Positions 36,341-47,030 of a DNA stretch of 64,000 nucleotides are shown one piece after another. Below the pieces are notes generated by a model, which was not told where the DNA came from, did no database searches, and worked only from the letters and a program-made list of their open reading frames with translations. The stretch's first letter is position 1. Each line of letters begins with the position of its first letter. The stretch is from Nematostella vectensis. Its lineage: Eukaryota; Cnidaria; Anthozoa; Actiniaria; Edwardsiidae. Where the stretch lies: the NCBI RefSeq assembly GCF_932526225.1, contig NC_064044.1, positions 14,447,453 through 14,511,452 of the forward strand, read 5' to 3'. Both the position numbers and the translations under genes were made by a program.

Positions 36341-36879
36341 GTCTATTCTATTCCGACGGCTATTCAGTTCCGACGGCCGTCGCATCTATTCTATTCCGAC
36401 GGCCTTTGAAGGACGGCTATTCAGTTCCGTAGGCCAATGCAGCCGGTGAACGTTAAACATAACCTGCCTTTATTACTTCAAAACGTGGTCTCAACTCACA
36501 TGTTAGACTCCAAGAAAATAGCCGTGAAAAAAAGTATCTAAATGAATGATAGGGAAAGCGATGCGAATATATTGACGAAAAAACGCTTGTTTTCTATTTT
36601 ATAAAGATGTCTTATTTATTGTCTTAATAAATTATAAAATTAGCCCGTCTTTTTGTTTACGGTCTTGTCATCTCAGTATTTGATCTTGTTATTCTAATAC
36701 ATGGTGCTCGATCGTGGGTCACGCAAAGAGCGTAAAAAAATCGTACGGTCGCAACTGAATAGCTGTTTGAATAGAAAACTGCTCCCTGAACATCTTTGAC
36801 AGCAGAAATTTTCTCTTATTTATCGCCGATTCTGTCACTTCACTCCAGTCAAACCCGTCGTTGTCCATGAGATTTTTTT

Positions 36880-37293
36880 GCCTGGTTCTATCTAAAAAAA
36901 ATTAATTCATATAGCTCCAAATTAGGGACACACAGGGACAAAACCAAGCTATAAAGGCCAAAAGACAGGACAAAAGGGCCAAAAACAGGACAAAAGGGCC
37001 AAAAACAGGACAAAAGGGCCAAAAGACAGGACAAACGGGACAAAAATGTCAACAGGGACACAACACCTTATAGGTCAATTCGATCTTATGTCATGAGTTT
37101 ACCCCTGTTTATGACTCTATTTGCCTTTTTGTCGCGTTTGTCCTGTCTTTGGCCCTTTTGTCCTGTTTTTGGCCTTTTTGTTCTGTTTTTGGCCCTTTTG
37201 TCCTGTCTTTTGGCCTTTATAGCCTGGTCCTATCTAAAAAAAATTAATTCATATAGCTCCAAATTAGGGACACACAGGGACAAAACCAAGCTA
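36880..37293. repeat. Nested direct plus inverted repeat (foldback)
   Basis: A ~70-bp direct repeat (CTATCTAAAAAAAATTAATT... at about 36887 and 37230) encloses two inverted arrays of a 20-bp unit: AGGACAAAAGGGCCAAAAAC on the left (36957-37040) and its complement on the right (37137-37215). It sits 60 bp upstream of the discoidin exon of copy C. Confidence 0.85.
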
Positions 37294-37355
37294 TTACCAA
37301 GTTATTGTTTTTACTCTATAAAGGTGACAAGAAACTCCTACTTGAAACTTGACAG

Positions 37356-37866
37356 GTTGTGCTAACAAACCCCACCCCCTGGGGATGGAAGATGGCCGCA
37401 TTCAAGACACAAATATCACGGTTTTGTCAACTTATTCCTCTCCTGGGGACAACCCTCACCACGCACGCCTAAATAATCAGCCAGTGAAAGGAGAACACAT
37501 AGGCGCATGGGGAGCGGCAGACTTACAAACAAAAGGCGAGTATCTGCAGGTGGACCTTGGCCGAGTCACGTGGATTACCCATGTAGCAACGCAGGGGCGC
37601 CCGATAGAACATGCCCAATGGGTGACTGAATACAGTGTGGAGTACAGTCTGACGGGAGAACAGTGGCAGAGTTACCTAGACGGGAATGGCGTGGTTAAGG
37701 TAAGACACCACATGTGCAGTGTGGAATACAGTCTGAGGGGAGATCAGTGGCAGAGTTACCTAGACGGGAATGGTGTGGTTATGGTGAGAACAAGTTTAAA
37801 GTGGGGAGCACAGTGTGAGAGTAGATCATTTGCAAAGCTACCAAGACGGGAATGGTGTGATTAAGG
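37356..37866 (+). pseudogene. Discoidin gene copy C: domain exon and short array, last exon lost
   Basis: The exon 37356-37699 is 344 nt, the same length and phases as copy B exon 2, with GCANKPHPLGMEDGRI, HHARLN and GEYLQVDLGRVTWITHVATQGRP, so the exon itself is intact. It is followed by two more array units (to about 37866) ending GTGAGA and GTGAGT. No signal-peptide/PAN exon is seen upstream in 33-37 kb. Downstream the gene is interrupted by a 169-bp satellite and gypsy-like debris. Decayed units reappear at 42297-42430 and the terminal intron at 44033-44120, but the last exon is replaced by telomere repeats. A functional transcript is unlikely. Confidence 0.8.
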
Positions 37867-38040
37867 TGAGTGTATAGTGTGGTCAATGGATACACATCGT
37901 ATGGCTTTTTATCAAATGTCACTCTCTCGAGAATCGATTAAATATTGCAGAGTGACTATGCCCTTTTGTTGCATCCGAATGTACACCCGATCAGCAATGG
38001 GGAAGCCCGGGTCCGAGACCGCGCTAGAAAAGCTCATGTC

Positions 38041-40062
38041 GCGGTGATCTCCTGCAAGAGGGCGCGGTTCCCAAGCTTGCTGACGACGCCCCAAAAGAGT
38101 TGTTTAACAACTGGAAGAGAGTCTTGAGTGCCTTACAGAAGAAAAATGTCTTCGCCTTTCCGCGTCCAAGACACGCGTTAACATGAAGTTTACAACCATC
38201 CTGGGCTGGGCGGTGATCTCCTGCAAGAGGGCGTGGTTCCCAAGCTTGCTGACGACGCCCCAAAGGAGTTGCTTAACAACTGGAAGAGAGTCTTGAGTGC
38301 CTTACAGAAGAAAAATGTATTCGCCTTTCCGCGTCCAAGACACGCGTTAACATGAAGTTTACAACCATCCTGGGCTGGGAGGTGATCTCCTGCAAGAGGG
38401 CGTGGTTCCCAAGCTTGCTGACGACGCCCCAAAGGAGTTGCTTAACAACTGGAAGAGAGTCTTGAGTGCCTTACAGAAGAAAAATGCCTTCGCCTTTCCG
38501 CGTCCAAGACACGCGTTAACATGAAGTTTACAACCATCCTGGGCTGGGCGGTGATCTCCTGCAAGAGGGCGTGGTTCCCAAGCTTGCTGACGACGCCCCA
38601 AAGGAGTTGCTTAACAACTGGAAGAGAGGCGTGAGTGCCTTAAAGAAGAAAAATGCCTTCGCCTTTCCGCGTCCAAGACACGCGTTAACATGAAGTTTAC
38701 AACCATCCTGGGCTGGGCGGTGATCTCCTGCAAGAGGGCGTGGTTCCCAAGCTTGCTGACGACGCCCCAAAGGAGTTGCTTAACAACTGGAAGAGAGGCG
38801 TGAGTGCCTTAAAGAAGAAAAATGCCTTCGCCTTTCCGCGTCCAAGACACGCGTTAACATGAAGTTTACAACCATCCTGGGCTGGGCGGTGATCTCCTGC
38901 AAGAGGGCGTGGTTCCCAAGCTTGCTGACGACGCCCCAAAGGAGTTGCTTAACAACTGGAAGAGAGTCTTGAGTGCCTTACAGAAGAAAAATGTCTTCGC
39001 CTTTACGCGTCCAAGACACGCGTTAACATGAAGTTTACAACCATCCTGGGCTGGGCGGTGATCTCCTGCAAGAGGACGTGGTTCCCAACCTTGTTGACGA
39101 CGCCCCAAAGGAGTTGCTTAACAACTGGAAGAGAGTCTTGAGTGCCTTACAGAAGAAAAATGTCTTCGCCTTTCCGCGTCCAAGACACGCGTTAACATGA
39201 AGTTTACAACCATCCTGGGCTGGGCGGTGATCTCCTGCAAGAGGGCGTGGTTCCCAAGCTTGCTGACGACGCCCCAAAGGAGTTGCTCAACAACTGGAAG
39301 AGAGTCGTGAGTGCCTTACAGAAGAAAAATGCCTTCGCCTTTCCGCGTCCAAGACACGCGTTAAAATGAAGTTTACAACCATCCTGGGCTGGGCGGTGAT
39401 CTCCTGCAAGAGAGCGTGGTTCCCAAGCTTGCTGACGACGCCCCAAAGAGTTGCTTAACTGGAAGAGAGTCTTGAGTGCCTTACAGAAGAAAAATGCCTT
39501 CGCCTTTCCGCGTCCAAGACCCGCGTTAACATGAAGTTTACAACCATCCTGGGCTGGGCGGTGATCTCCTGCAAGAGAGCGTGGTTCCCAAGCTTGCTGA
39601 CGACGCCTCAAAGGAGTTGCTTAACAACTGGAAGAGAGTCTTGAGTGCCTTACAGAAGAAAATGCCTTCGCCTTTCCGCGTCCAAGACACGCGTTAACAT
39701 GAAGTTTACAACCATCCTGGGCTGGGAGGTGATCTCCTGCAAGAGGGCGTGGTTCCCAAGCTTGCTAACGACGCCCCCAAGAGTTGCTTAACAACTGGAA
39801 GAGAGTCTTGAGTGCCTTACAGAAAAAAATGCCTTCGCCTTTCCGCGTCCAAGACACGCGTTAACATGAAGTTTACAACCATCCTGGGCTGGGAGGTGAT
39901 CTCCTGCAAGAGGGCGTGGTTTCCAAGCTTGCTGACGACGCCCCCAAGAGTTGCTTAACAACTACAAGAGAGTCTTGAGTGCCTTACAGAAAAAAATGCC
40001 TTCGCCTTTCCGCGTCCAAGACACGCGTTAACATGAAGTTTACAACCATCCTGGGCTGGGCG
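38041..40062. repeat. 169-bp satellite, about 12 copies
   Basis: Exact period 169 bp, start GCGGTGATCTCCTGCAAGAG. Units are very similar; the last three have small indels. Each plus-strand unit carries a short frame from ATGAAGTTTACAACCATC to TGA (37 codons) in its own frame; 169 is not a multiple of three, so the array is not one long protein. No known RNA or protein is recognised. It interrupts discoidin copy C. Confidence 0.95.
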
Positions 40063-42060
40063 GGGTCCCAAGGAACCCTAACCGCATGGCCCACATCGCG
40101 TTGCAGCAGCTTCCCAATGCTCTCTACAGATCCGTAGCAAGGATGTTGAGCTGGTGGCTCCGTTTACACATTTCGCGGACCATTTTCTCTTAGGTAGCTC
40201 GCCCTAGTTAGCAGTGGTTCTCAATTTTGCTTCATTTAAGTGGGGCGGGTCTTCAAGCCCCCTGGCTACGGGCCTGATCAACCTCACAAAGTCAGCAATT
40301 TGAAATCATGATTTCCAAACTGATCGTCGCTTTTTGCCCCGTTAGACAAGGCCATTGCTGGACGACCCTTAACTGACGTGATAACCTGGTCAAACGACTT
40401 ACTTGGCACCTTCTCTGTTGCTTTAAAAGCCTTCGCCGACCGCATGTGATCACACTACCCAAGCCTAAAGATAATGTCATCTGAATGGCGACAGATGGAG
40501 CTGCAAGGAATCCCAACTTCGCTGAGACGATATGCATCCCGTGGTCAGGAAAGCTCCATCTAGCCTGCATCTTCAGTGCTAAGCTACAAAGTCACCAATC
40601 TACGTGGCTGCTATGCGAGGTCGAGGCTTTCGATAGAACTACTGCCACAAACACTTCCGCCAATACGTAGCTGATTTATTTAACAAAATTTTCGTATTCA
40701 CAAGCAGCAAACCTTGCAACGTGCAAGCCTAAAAAAAACTCTGTCGGGGAGAGATGTCTGCTAGCCCACGTGTCTATACATCCCTCGCAAATGTCAGTTG
40801 TTACCAGGTTCGGGTACAATAAGTAACAGGTGCATCTTATTTTTCGTCGGACTTCTCTAACCGCTAAGCTTCGTCTTGCAAGATGTGATCTACCAGATTT
40901 GTACCCTCATCAACAACAGCCAAGATTCTGTTATCCGTAACACCTCAATCATGGAAAAAACCTTTGGGAGCATCCCACCTCCTTTTCACAAGCAGAGCAG
41001 CGTAGGTTCTCATTCAAAGGTTCTCATTCTCGTAGGTCCGCATTCGTCGTGAGAAGCGCACCGAGCCTCTACAACCAAATCAAGAATGCATTGTTTTCCG
41101 TCGTCAGATACTCGATGGTCTGCTGACTGACCAGCAATCCGTCCGCCCTATAGTTAAAGATGGTGGTCCCCCGCCGCCACATATTAGCCCTTGACATACC
41201 TTGACATATCTAGCTGCTATCATTGCGCATCACACCGTAAAGCCCCTTAATCACTCATTGGGCAGTCAATCAGCGACCCCCCCCCCCCTCCAAGAAACCA
41301 CTGGCATATCATTTGCTGCCGTTAAGATCAAGAGGAATCGCCAACTTGTCGTCCGCGAGACCGGTACATCATTGACTGATACTACCCTCTTTCCCGATGA
41401 GCGCCATAAGTCACTGAGGGAAGCACTAATCAAGTCATGTATCGAGCTCTGTCCTTTAGACGGCTCTTCAGCAGTGGTACCAGCATTACCCTCATCTGGT
41501 ATTTGCCACTTTGATTAACGACGAACTGCTACACAGACACCGCCTCACTATAGATCCAGGTCGAGAAAAAAAAGGTTAATGAGAATCCGTCGGTGAAATA
41601 ATTGTACAGGAGCTCAAACAGAGCTTTTTCGCCTCGACCCCACCAATGGTTACTCGTCTTCACTGACCTTTACAATCGCTATCGCTACACCAAACTCCCG
41701 TACTCGCACTCGTTGTCGATCTTCACGAGAAATGTGATTCCAACGAGGCCGTTTTTTTACTCTCAACTCCTCCTAGCCTTCCGCGATTTCGTCACTAAGC
41801 AACACGAGAACCGCATCCGTAGTTTTCCTCCACAACAGATTACCACATTCGTTAAATCTCGTTTTTGGCAATCTAGTTCACTTTCACAGCGAACGGGAGC
41901 AGACTGGAGAAACGAGAATAAGAGTCCGCTACTTTGTAGAATCAGTATATGGAGTATGGTAGAACATTCAAAAGTGGCAAAAGGGGAACAGCTTTGCAAG
42001 GCCTCGTATTGCGTAATACGTAGTGGGTGCTATGGAGTGTCATCTACAGGTGACTTTTCC
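40063..42060 (+). pseudogene. Decayed Ty3/gypsy-like pol fragment
   Basis: Around 41201-42050, in shifting frames, segments of an LTR-retrotransposon integrase region can be read: TSLTDTTLFPDERHKSLREA, LIKSCIELCPLDG, ELFRLDPTNG, then FRDFVTKQHENR. These resemble the integrase core-to-tail region of gypsy elements found in many invertebrates, broken by stops and shifts. 40063-41200 gives no clear motif but is probably part of the same relic. No LTR was found. Confidence 0.5.
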
Positions 42061-42296
42061 TCCGTATACGCCTCAAAAAGGCCTCTTGGGCGATGATGTA
42101 TAAGAAAAGCGCCCCGACCAGTTCTTGAGAATTTAGTGGATACGCCCTTACGTTATTGTATTTTCCGGTCTGCGGACCTAATCTCGGGATCAAGCGGTAA
42201 CTATGTGTGGTAACCCATCCCTTTTGGTTTTTACACTGTACCCTGTTAAGTGATTCACTTCAACTAATCTGGGGTTGGGCTCTTTTTACTTTTCCC

Positions 42297-42430
42297 ACTA
42301 GTATACGAGGTACTAAGACGGTTACGGTGTGATTACAGTAAGTATTTGTGTACAGTGCGCACTATAGTCTAAAGAAGGATCAGTGGAAGGGCTACCAAGA
42401 TGGGAATAGTATTATTATTGGAAGGACACG
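42297..42430 (+). pseudogene. Decayed 81-bp array units of discoidin copy C
   Basis: Two very degenerate units can be read: GAGGTACTAAGACGG...GGTGTGATTACAGTAAG, then AAGGATCAGTGGAAGGGCTA followed by CCAAGATGGGAATAG. They link the intact exon at 37356 with the terminal intron at 44033. Confidence 0.6.
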
Positions 42431-42853
42431 TATTAAGAAAGAAAATGGCAGACCTTCCAAGATGGGAATTTTCAGCACAAGGTTGAAAAGGTATGTTAAA
42501 CGCCTTTGTGAAACAGAGTAGTTTCGCTGTGTTTCGCGCGTCAGCCCTTCGTCGGAGCAAAAGAAACTGCAACGGATGGGGTAGTGGTATTTATAGTATA
42601 GTGTGCGAACAATGAGTCAGTAAACCGGCGCGGTGCGCTCGGTTTGACAATGGAACAATATAGGCAATTAGAGCGGGGCGCGCTAAAGAAATTGTTATCA
42701 TCTATGCAAAGGACAGTTCTTCGTTTATACCTACAGCCAAGAGAAGAAAAAAATCATATTCTCTTTCTGGATGCGCGAGTCATTGGAACCGTTGTGTAAA
42801 GAAACTCCACAAATAGACTAGTCGTCGACAGAGTGTCATAGGAGGAGTCTAAA

Positions 42854-43790
42854 ATGCCTAAAAACTGGTTTAAATGTACGGCGGTTGATTACATCGTTGA
42901 GATGTTTACAACAACACGTGCCGGGCATGCAATCGGTTTCCCCGATGTAAATCATACTACAAAGCTTACAAGAAATATAATAAATGAGATTGCTAGTGGT
43001 GCATGTGATATGGTCCGTGACAGAGTACGACTATCTATTGGATTTGAGCGATACAGGCAAGCGTCGGGGCAGGCTAAAAAGTCCCAAAGCCTCCAGGTAA
43101 ACTCTTTGATCTATGCGCTGGGGCCCAAGAGCAAGGACATCCTCAGTTCGTTTATGCTCTCTTAGCGAGGGGGCAGAGAAGTACGACGTTGTGAAACGTA
43201 AGTTCAACGGCTATTTCACCGCTCGAAAGAATGTATTTTTGGAACACGCAAACTTCAACAGGCGAAGCCAGAGCGATTCAGAAACGGTAGATGAATTCAT
43301 CACCGCCCTGCACAGTCTTGCAGAACACTGCAACTATGGGTTACTGTTGGTGAAATTATAAGAGACCGTCTAGTTGTAGGTCTAAGGGACGCTATGCTAT
43401 CAGAAAAACTACAGCTTGACCCTGAATTAACCCTCAAAAAGGCAACCAATATGGCTCGCCATAGCAAAGCTGTAAATAAACAACAAAAATTCCTCAGGGG
43501 ATCCCGAAGAGACGATGCTAAATGCTATTCAAGTAGAAAGACCAATGCAGGGAAAACAGACCGAAAACAACATTATAAGAACAAGGCCCAAGAAAGAAAA
43601 GCTCCCAAAAAATGCGAGCGTTGTGGCAAATCTCTAACCCCTCCCCCCCCCCCCCCTGGGACAAATGCCTAGCAAAAGATGCTGAATGTCATTCATGCCA
43701 TAAGAAAAGCCATTTTGCTTTTGTACGTCGCAAGGGTATCGAGATTGTCACACACCAGTGTGACAAGAACGCGGTTTAGGCGATTGTCGG
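42854..43790 (+). pseudogene. Gypsy-like gag, two frameshifts plus C-tract disruption
   Basis: Three successive frames give a gag: MPKNWFKCTAVDYIVEMF... to YALGPKSKDILSSF; then EGAEKYDVVKRKFNGYF, FLEHANFNRRSQSDSETVDE and FITALHSLAEHCNYG; then IIRDRLVVGLRDAMLSEKLQ and MARHSKAVNKQQK. It ends in a zinc-knuckle region, CERCGK before a C14 tract, then WDKCLAKDAECHSCHKKSHFA in another frame. The frames change near 43160, near 43345 and at the C tract (43639-43652). A relic; no adjacent protease or LTR is seen. Confidence 0.75.
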
Positions 43791-44032
43791 TCCCTTCGCG
43801 CAAACTGGATTATAAGTCAGCCTAGTACATGTTAGGACACTGAACATCTAGTAAGAAATTGTAAACCGTTTAAAGTTAGGTTTTATTGTTAGTATCCCAT
43901 CCCAGAAAGAGTGATGTAGTGTTGGGTACCCTGACTTCCGAGAGAGACTGGAGAGAGACTTTGGGAAGTTGTTGAGAGTTGTACACACCTTTTTCCGAGA
44001 CAGTAAAGATCGTTATTTATTAACACTACATT

Positions 44033-44120
44033 AACTATTTGATCCATCGAAGAAGTGTTCACAATGGTGGTATAGTGTTGTATGTTGTGTTGCAGTTTCA
44101 ATTTGCGCCTTTTTTTCAGG
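44033..44120 (+). pseudogene. Terminal intron end and splice acceptor of discoidin copy C
   Basis: CATCGAAGAAGTGTTCACAA to GCGCCTTTTTTTCAGG is homologous to the last ~85 bp of the final intron in copies A (about 1535-1605) and B (about 16410-16499), including the polypyrimidine tract and CAG. The coding sequence that should follow is absent. Confidence 0.8.
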
Positions 44121-44123
44121 TTT

Positions 44124-44183
44124 TTAGGGTTAGGGTTAGGGTTAGGGTTAGGGTTAGGGTTAGGGTTAGGGTTAGGGTTAGGG
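44124..44183 (+). repeat. Interstitial telomeric repeat (TTAGGG)10
   Basis: Ten perfect TTAGGG units, starting four bases after the CAGG splice acceptor of discoidin copy C. TTAGGG is the telomere repeat of most animals including cnidarians. On the minus strand it reads as the PNPNPN frame, which is not a protein. Confidence 0.97.
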
Positions 44184-44198
44184 TTAAAGTCCACATTT

Positions 44199-44540
44199 AT
44201 GTATACATACTCGCAAGGATAGTTTGGCTATCCGACGGAGTCTTAGACTAGCAAAGGTCGCATGCGTGATCCCCACAATTGGCATCACGCTAGCCCGTTC
44301 GCAGCTCTAGATCCCACATGGATCTGAGCTGTGGTTTAAAGCACTTCGTTCTACTCGAAGTCGCCCTGCAGTTTTTTTTGCCGATGAAGTTTAACTGAGG
44401 CAAACCGGCTATGCCATGCTGACGAGTCCTAATAAAGACGAAACAGCTGTCCATGGTTGCCGAACTGCACGGGTAATAGACTGTGCTAGCGTCCCGTCTT
44501 GGCCCGACTGGTGCCAGTGTTTGTATGCTAGTGTCCTTCT
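44199..44540 (+). mobile_element. 342-bp non-autonomous retroelement with hammerhead ribozyme
   Basis: Flanked by a perfect 13-bp target duplication AAAGTCCACATTT (44186-44198 and 44541-44553), the size expected of target-primed reverse transcription. No ORF. It contains the hammerhead at 44405-44462. Its size and single ribozyme resemble the small hammerhead-bearing retroelements (retrozymes) reported from plants and some animals, and Penelope-linked hammerheads; a Penelope-like element is present at 6030. It inserted at the junction between telomere repeats and the segmental duplication. Confidence 0.8.
44405..44462 (+). ncRNA. Type I hammerhead ribozyme
   Basis: All core boxes are present: CTGACGA (44419-44425), stem II GTC...GAC around TAATAA (44426-44439, one C/A mismatch), GAAA (44440-44443), and a GTC cleavage site ending at 44451. 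Stem I pairs CCATG (44414-44418) with CATGG (44452-44456) and, beyond an internal loop, CGGC (44406-44409) with GCCG (44459-44462). Stem III is the palindrome ACAGCTGT with no loop, the minimal form that is expected to cleave efficiently only as a dimer or in tandem. Predicted cleavage is after C44451. Confidence 0.8.
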
Positions 44541-45673
44541 AAAGTCCACATTTGTGAAAATACGGTTGCCATGGTAACATGGAGCGTCTCCTCGACATGT
44601 CAATGGCATCGAAATGTCCGCAGATAGATTTTAGGAAAAATCACCAAGTTTTAGTCTCTTAACTGTTATGGTTCAGAAGTTATAGTAATTTTCCTGGAGG
44701 GAGGGCTTACAGAGCCCCCCCCCCCCCCCACCCCAAGTCTGAATAGAGTTAAGCAGGTACCATCTTTATTGAAATGACAACATCTTTCTTTTCTTTTATT
44801 CGATATCGATGATAATCCTAATGTTATGATATACAATGATCCTAATATTCGATATCGATGATAATCCTAATCTTATGATATACAATGATCCTAATATCCG
44901 ACATCGATGATAATCCTAATCTTATGATATACAATGATCCTAATATCCGATATCGATGATAATCCTAATCTTATGACAACAATGTGGGACCACTTGCTGA
45001 CCCCTCTCATTATCTTCCATTTTTGGGGGGAGGGGGGAGGCGCCTTTGTTTGCTCTACTATAGTCATAGCTTTTAGTTGGATAGCGCGAGAATCTGAGTA
45101 CTTTGGCCACCCCCCTCAATCTGGCAAGTTTGCATTCCACAAGGCTCCCGCATTAATATTTTCTATTCTCTTTGGTTTTAAAGGTCCTTGCACCTAGAGC
45201 TTCATGCGGGAAGGCTATGTGTAGACTGGTTGCTTTAAGGGGAGTTTAATTGTTGTCGAGGAGCGCGTTGAGCGGTGCTGACGAGACCCCTCGAATGCCA
45301 CACAAGGAAAGCGAGGAATGTTGAATGTTCATGTTTTATTTCATTGCTCGTCTCTTACAAACTTATTTTTACACTTATAAAAATCTTACAATTATATAGA
45401 AATTAAAAATCATGTCAGTATTTAGAGTAAAAAAATCAACAAAATTTTCGCTGTCAGGTCCGGTGTTCAGTCCTTGTGTTCCGTTCTTTGTGTTCCAATC
45501 GTTTCCATGGCAACCAGTGTGAAATCTATCCCCGGCAAGGGACCTTTCTGTACTTAAGACTACAAGGCAAAATCACGAAGATTAGGAGTGCAACTTTCAT
45601 GTTCTTCCCCTTCAAGTGAACGTTTTATGATCGTCCGGTTCGGGAAAGATTTAGCAGCGGTTCTATGGTGTAC

Positions 45674-47030
45674 TTACATTCGACGATAGCAGTATCGGTA
45701 GCAGTGGCGGTAACGGCGGGGCTTTCCGTGGTAGTATTTGTACCTCCAGACGCAGCGGCGACGATAACGGCAGTGGTAGTATTTAACTTTGCAAGAACAT
45801 TTCAGGTAGCAGTGGTACTTATAGTGACACTTGTGCTTTATAAACAAAAACGATTTGCAATATCTGTAGCGACGACACACGCGACGGCAGCTACGATAGA
45901 GATGATGTCTTTTCTCAGGAACATTCTCGTCTGTTGAGGGTGCATTCATTAAAAAAATCCATAAGATATACGCATTCATTGGAGGATTATATAGAGTATG
46001 GCTGGATAAAAATCTAAATTATTAAACTATTAACGTAGACTTTACCTTTCTCCACTTCAGCTACCTCGTTTTCTGCTTCTCCTGGGTTCTCATCGTTTTC
46101 TGTGAATAAAGAACGCGTGTTTCAGACACGTTGATACAAATGGTGGTTCATCAGCACGCGACGCCTTCCTGCCGACGCTGAAAACGTGTTTATTTTAATG
46201 ATGTTTTTTTTACTGAATTGAGTTGAATTTGAGGGAAGGTACTAGAGGGTAGTTGCTGTTTATCATTGCTTAGCCTAAACTAGGAACTTGCGAAATCCGT
46301 CAATATTTGCCAACGCGTCCTATTCTATTGCCTCCTTCGCTTAACATCATTATAGTAAATAAAAATAGAAATATAAATGCGTGTAACATTGTAATTGAGC
46401 GATTTCTTACGGCTATGTAATACACACCGGTTCCACCCTCTGAATCGTCCTCGGGCTCCTCTTGGGTCTCTTCATCTTCCTCACCTGGATCGTTGGAAAA
46501 ACGCGGAAAAGGAATGTTAGAGATCTTATGAACTCCTCAAGAGCTGAGATTGGCTTAATAAAACAGAACAGTTCGACCTTGAAAAACTTGATTGACCTCT
46601 TCGTCATCTTTCTCTGTCTCCTCAGCCTCCGAGAGTTGCTCTACATATTAAATATCAATAACATATAGTAAAGAGGACACTCCCTTATTGATTTGTGTGA
46701 CTCGTCAGATCTAAGGTCGGCTTTTCGCTAGCAAAGAAATTGCGCGGTGCGTAAATCAGCGAGGAGGAAAACACAGAGAAGGAAGAAACTGGCCGACAAT
46801 CTTCGCTGCCTTCGTGTATTCTTCGCGCTAATTCACACACACGTGTTGAGGGCTTTAATGTATTTTACGCATTTAAAGTCCGAGGACCACGTACCATCAT
46901 CCTCCTGGAGGGGCTCGTCCTTGGTCTCGTCTTGGGCGGCAGGGCTGAGCCCCTTCTCGGTGGTAGCAGGAGCTGATAGTGCTAAGGCCACGAAGCCGAG
47001 CAGGAACAGTAGCAGTATCTTGTGCGACAT
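45674..47030 (-). CDS. Secreted Cys/Tyr/Arg-rich peptide precursor, copy 2; exons 46895-47030, 46428-46484, 46046-46099, 45674-45930
   Basis: Same four-exon, phase-1 structure and splice sites as copy 1; spliced CDS 504 nt, 167 residues. Signal peptide and acidic pro-region are almost unchanged (TTEKGLSP for TTEEELSP). The mature peptide after EKR differs at many sites near its N-terminus: RSCRRVCRRYRYCKS, then FLFIKHKCHYKYHC with one added residue and an eleventh cysteine, and LKCSC for QKCFC. The C-terminal half is identical. TATAAAAA lies at 47099-47106. The odd cysteine number could allow a dimer or signal relaxed constraint. Function as for copy 1: secreted cationic peptide, role unproven. 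Confidence 0.83.

Noticed and set aside
38041-40062. CTGACGA in each 169-bp unit as a possible hammerhead core
   Set aside because: It is followed by CGCCCCAAAGGAG without stem II pairing, and no GAAA box lies at the right distance.
44039-44251. Open frames across the TTAGGG block
   Set aside because: Arg-Val and Pro-Asn dipeptide runs are translation of telomere repeats.
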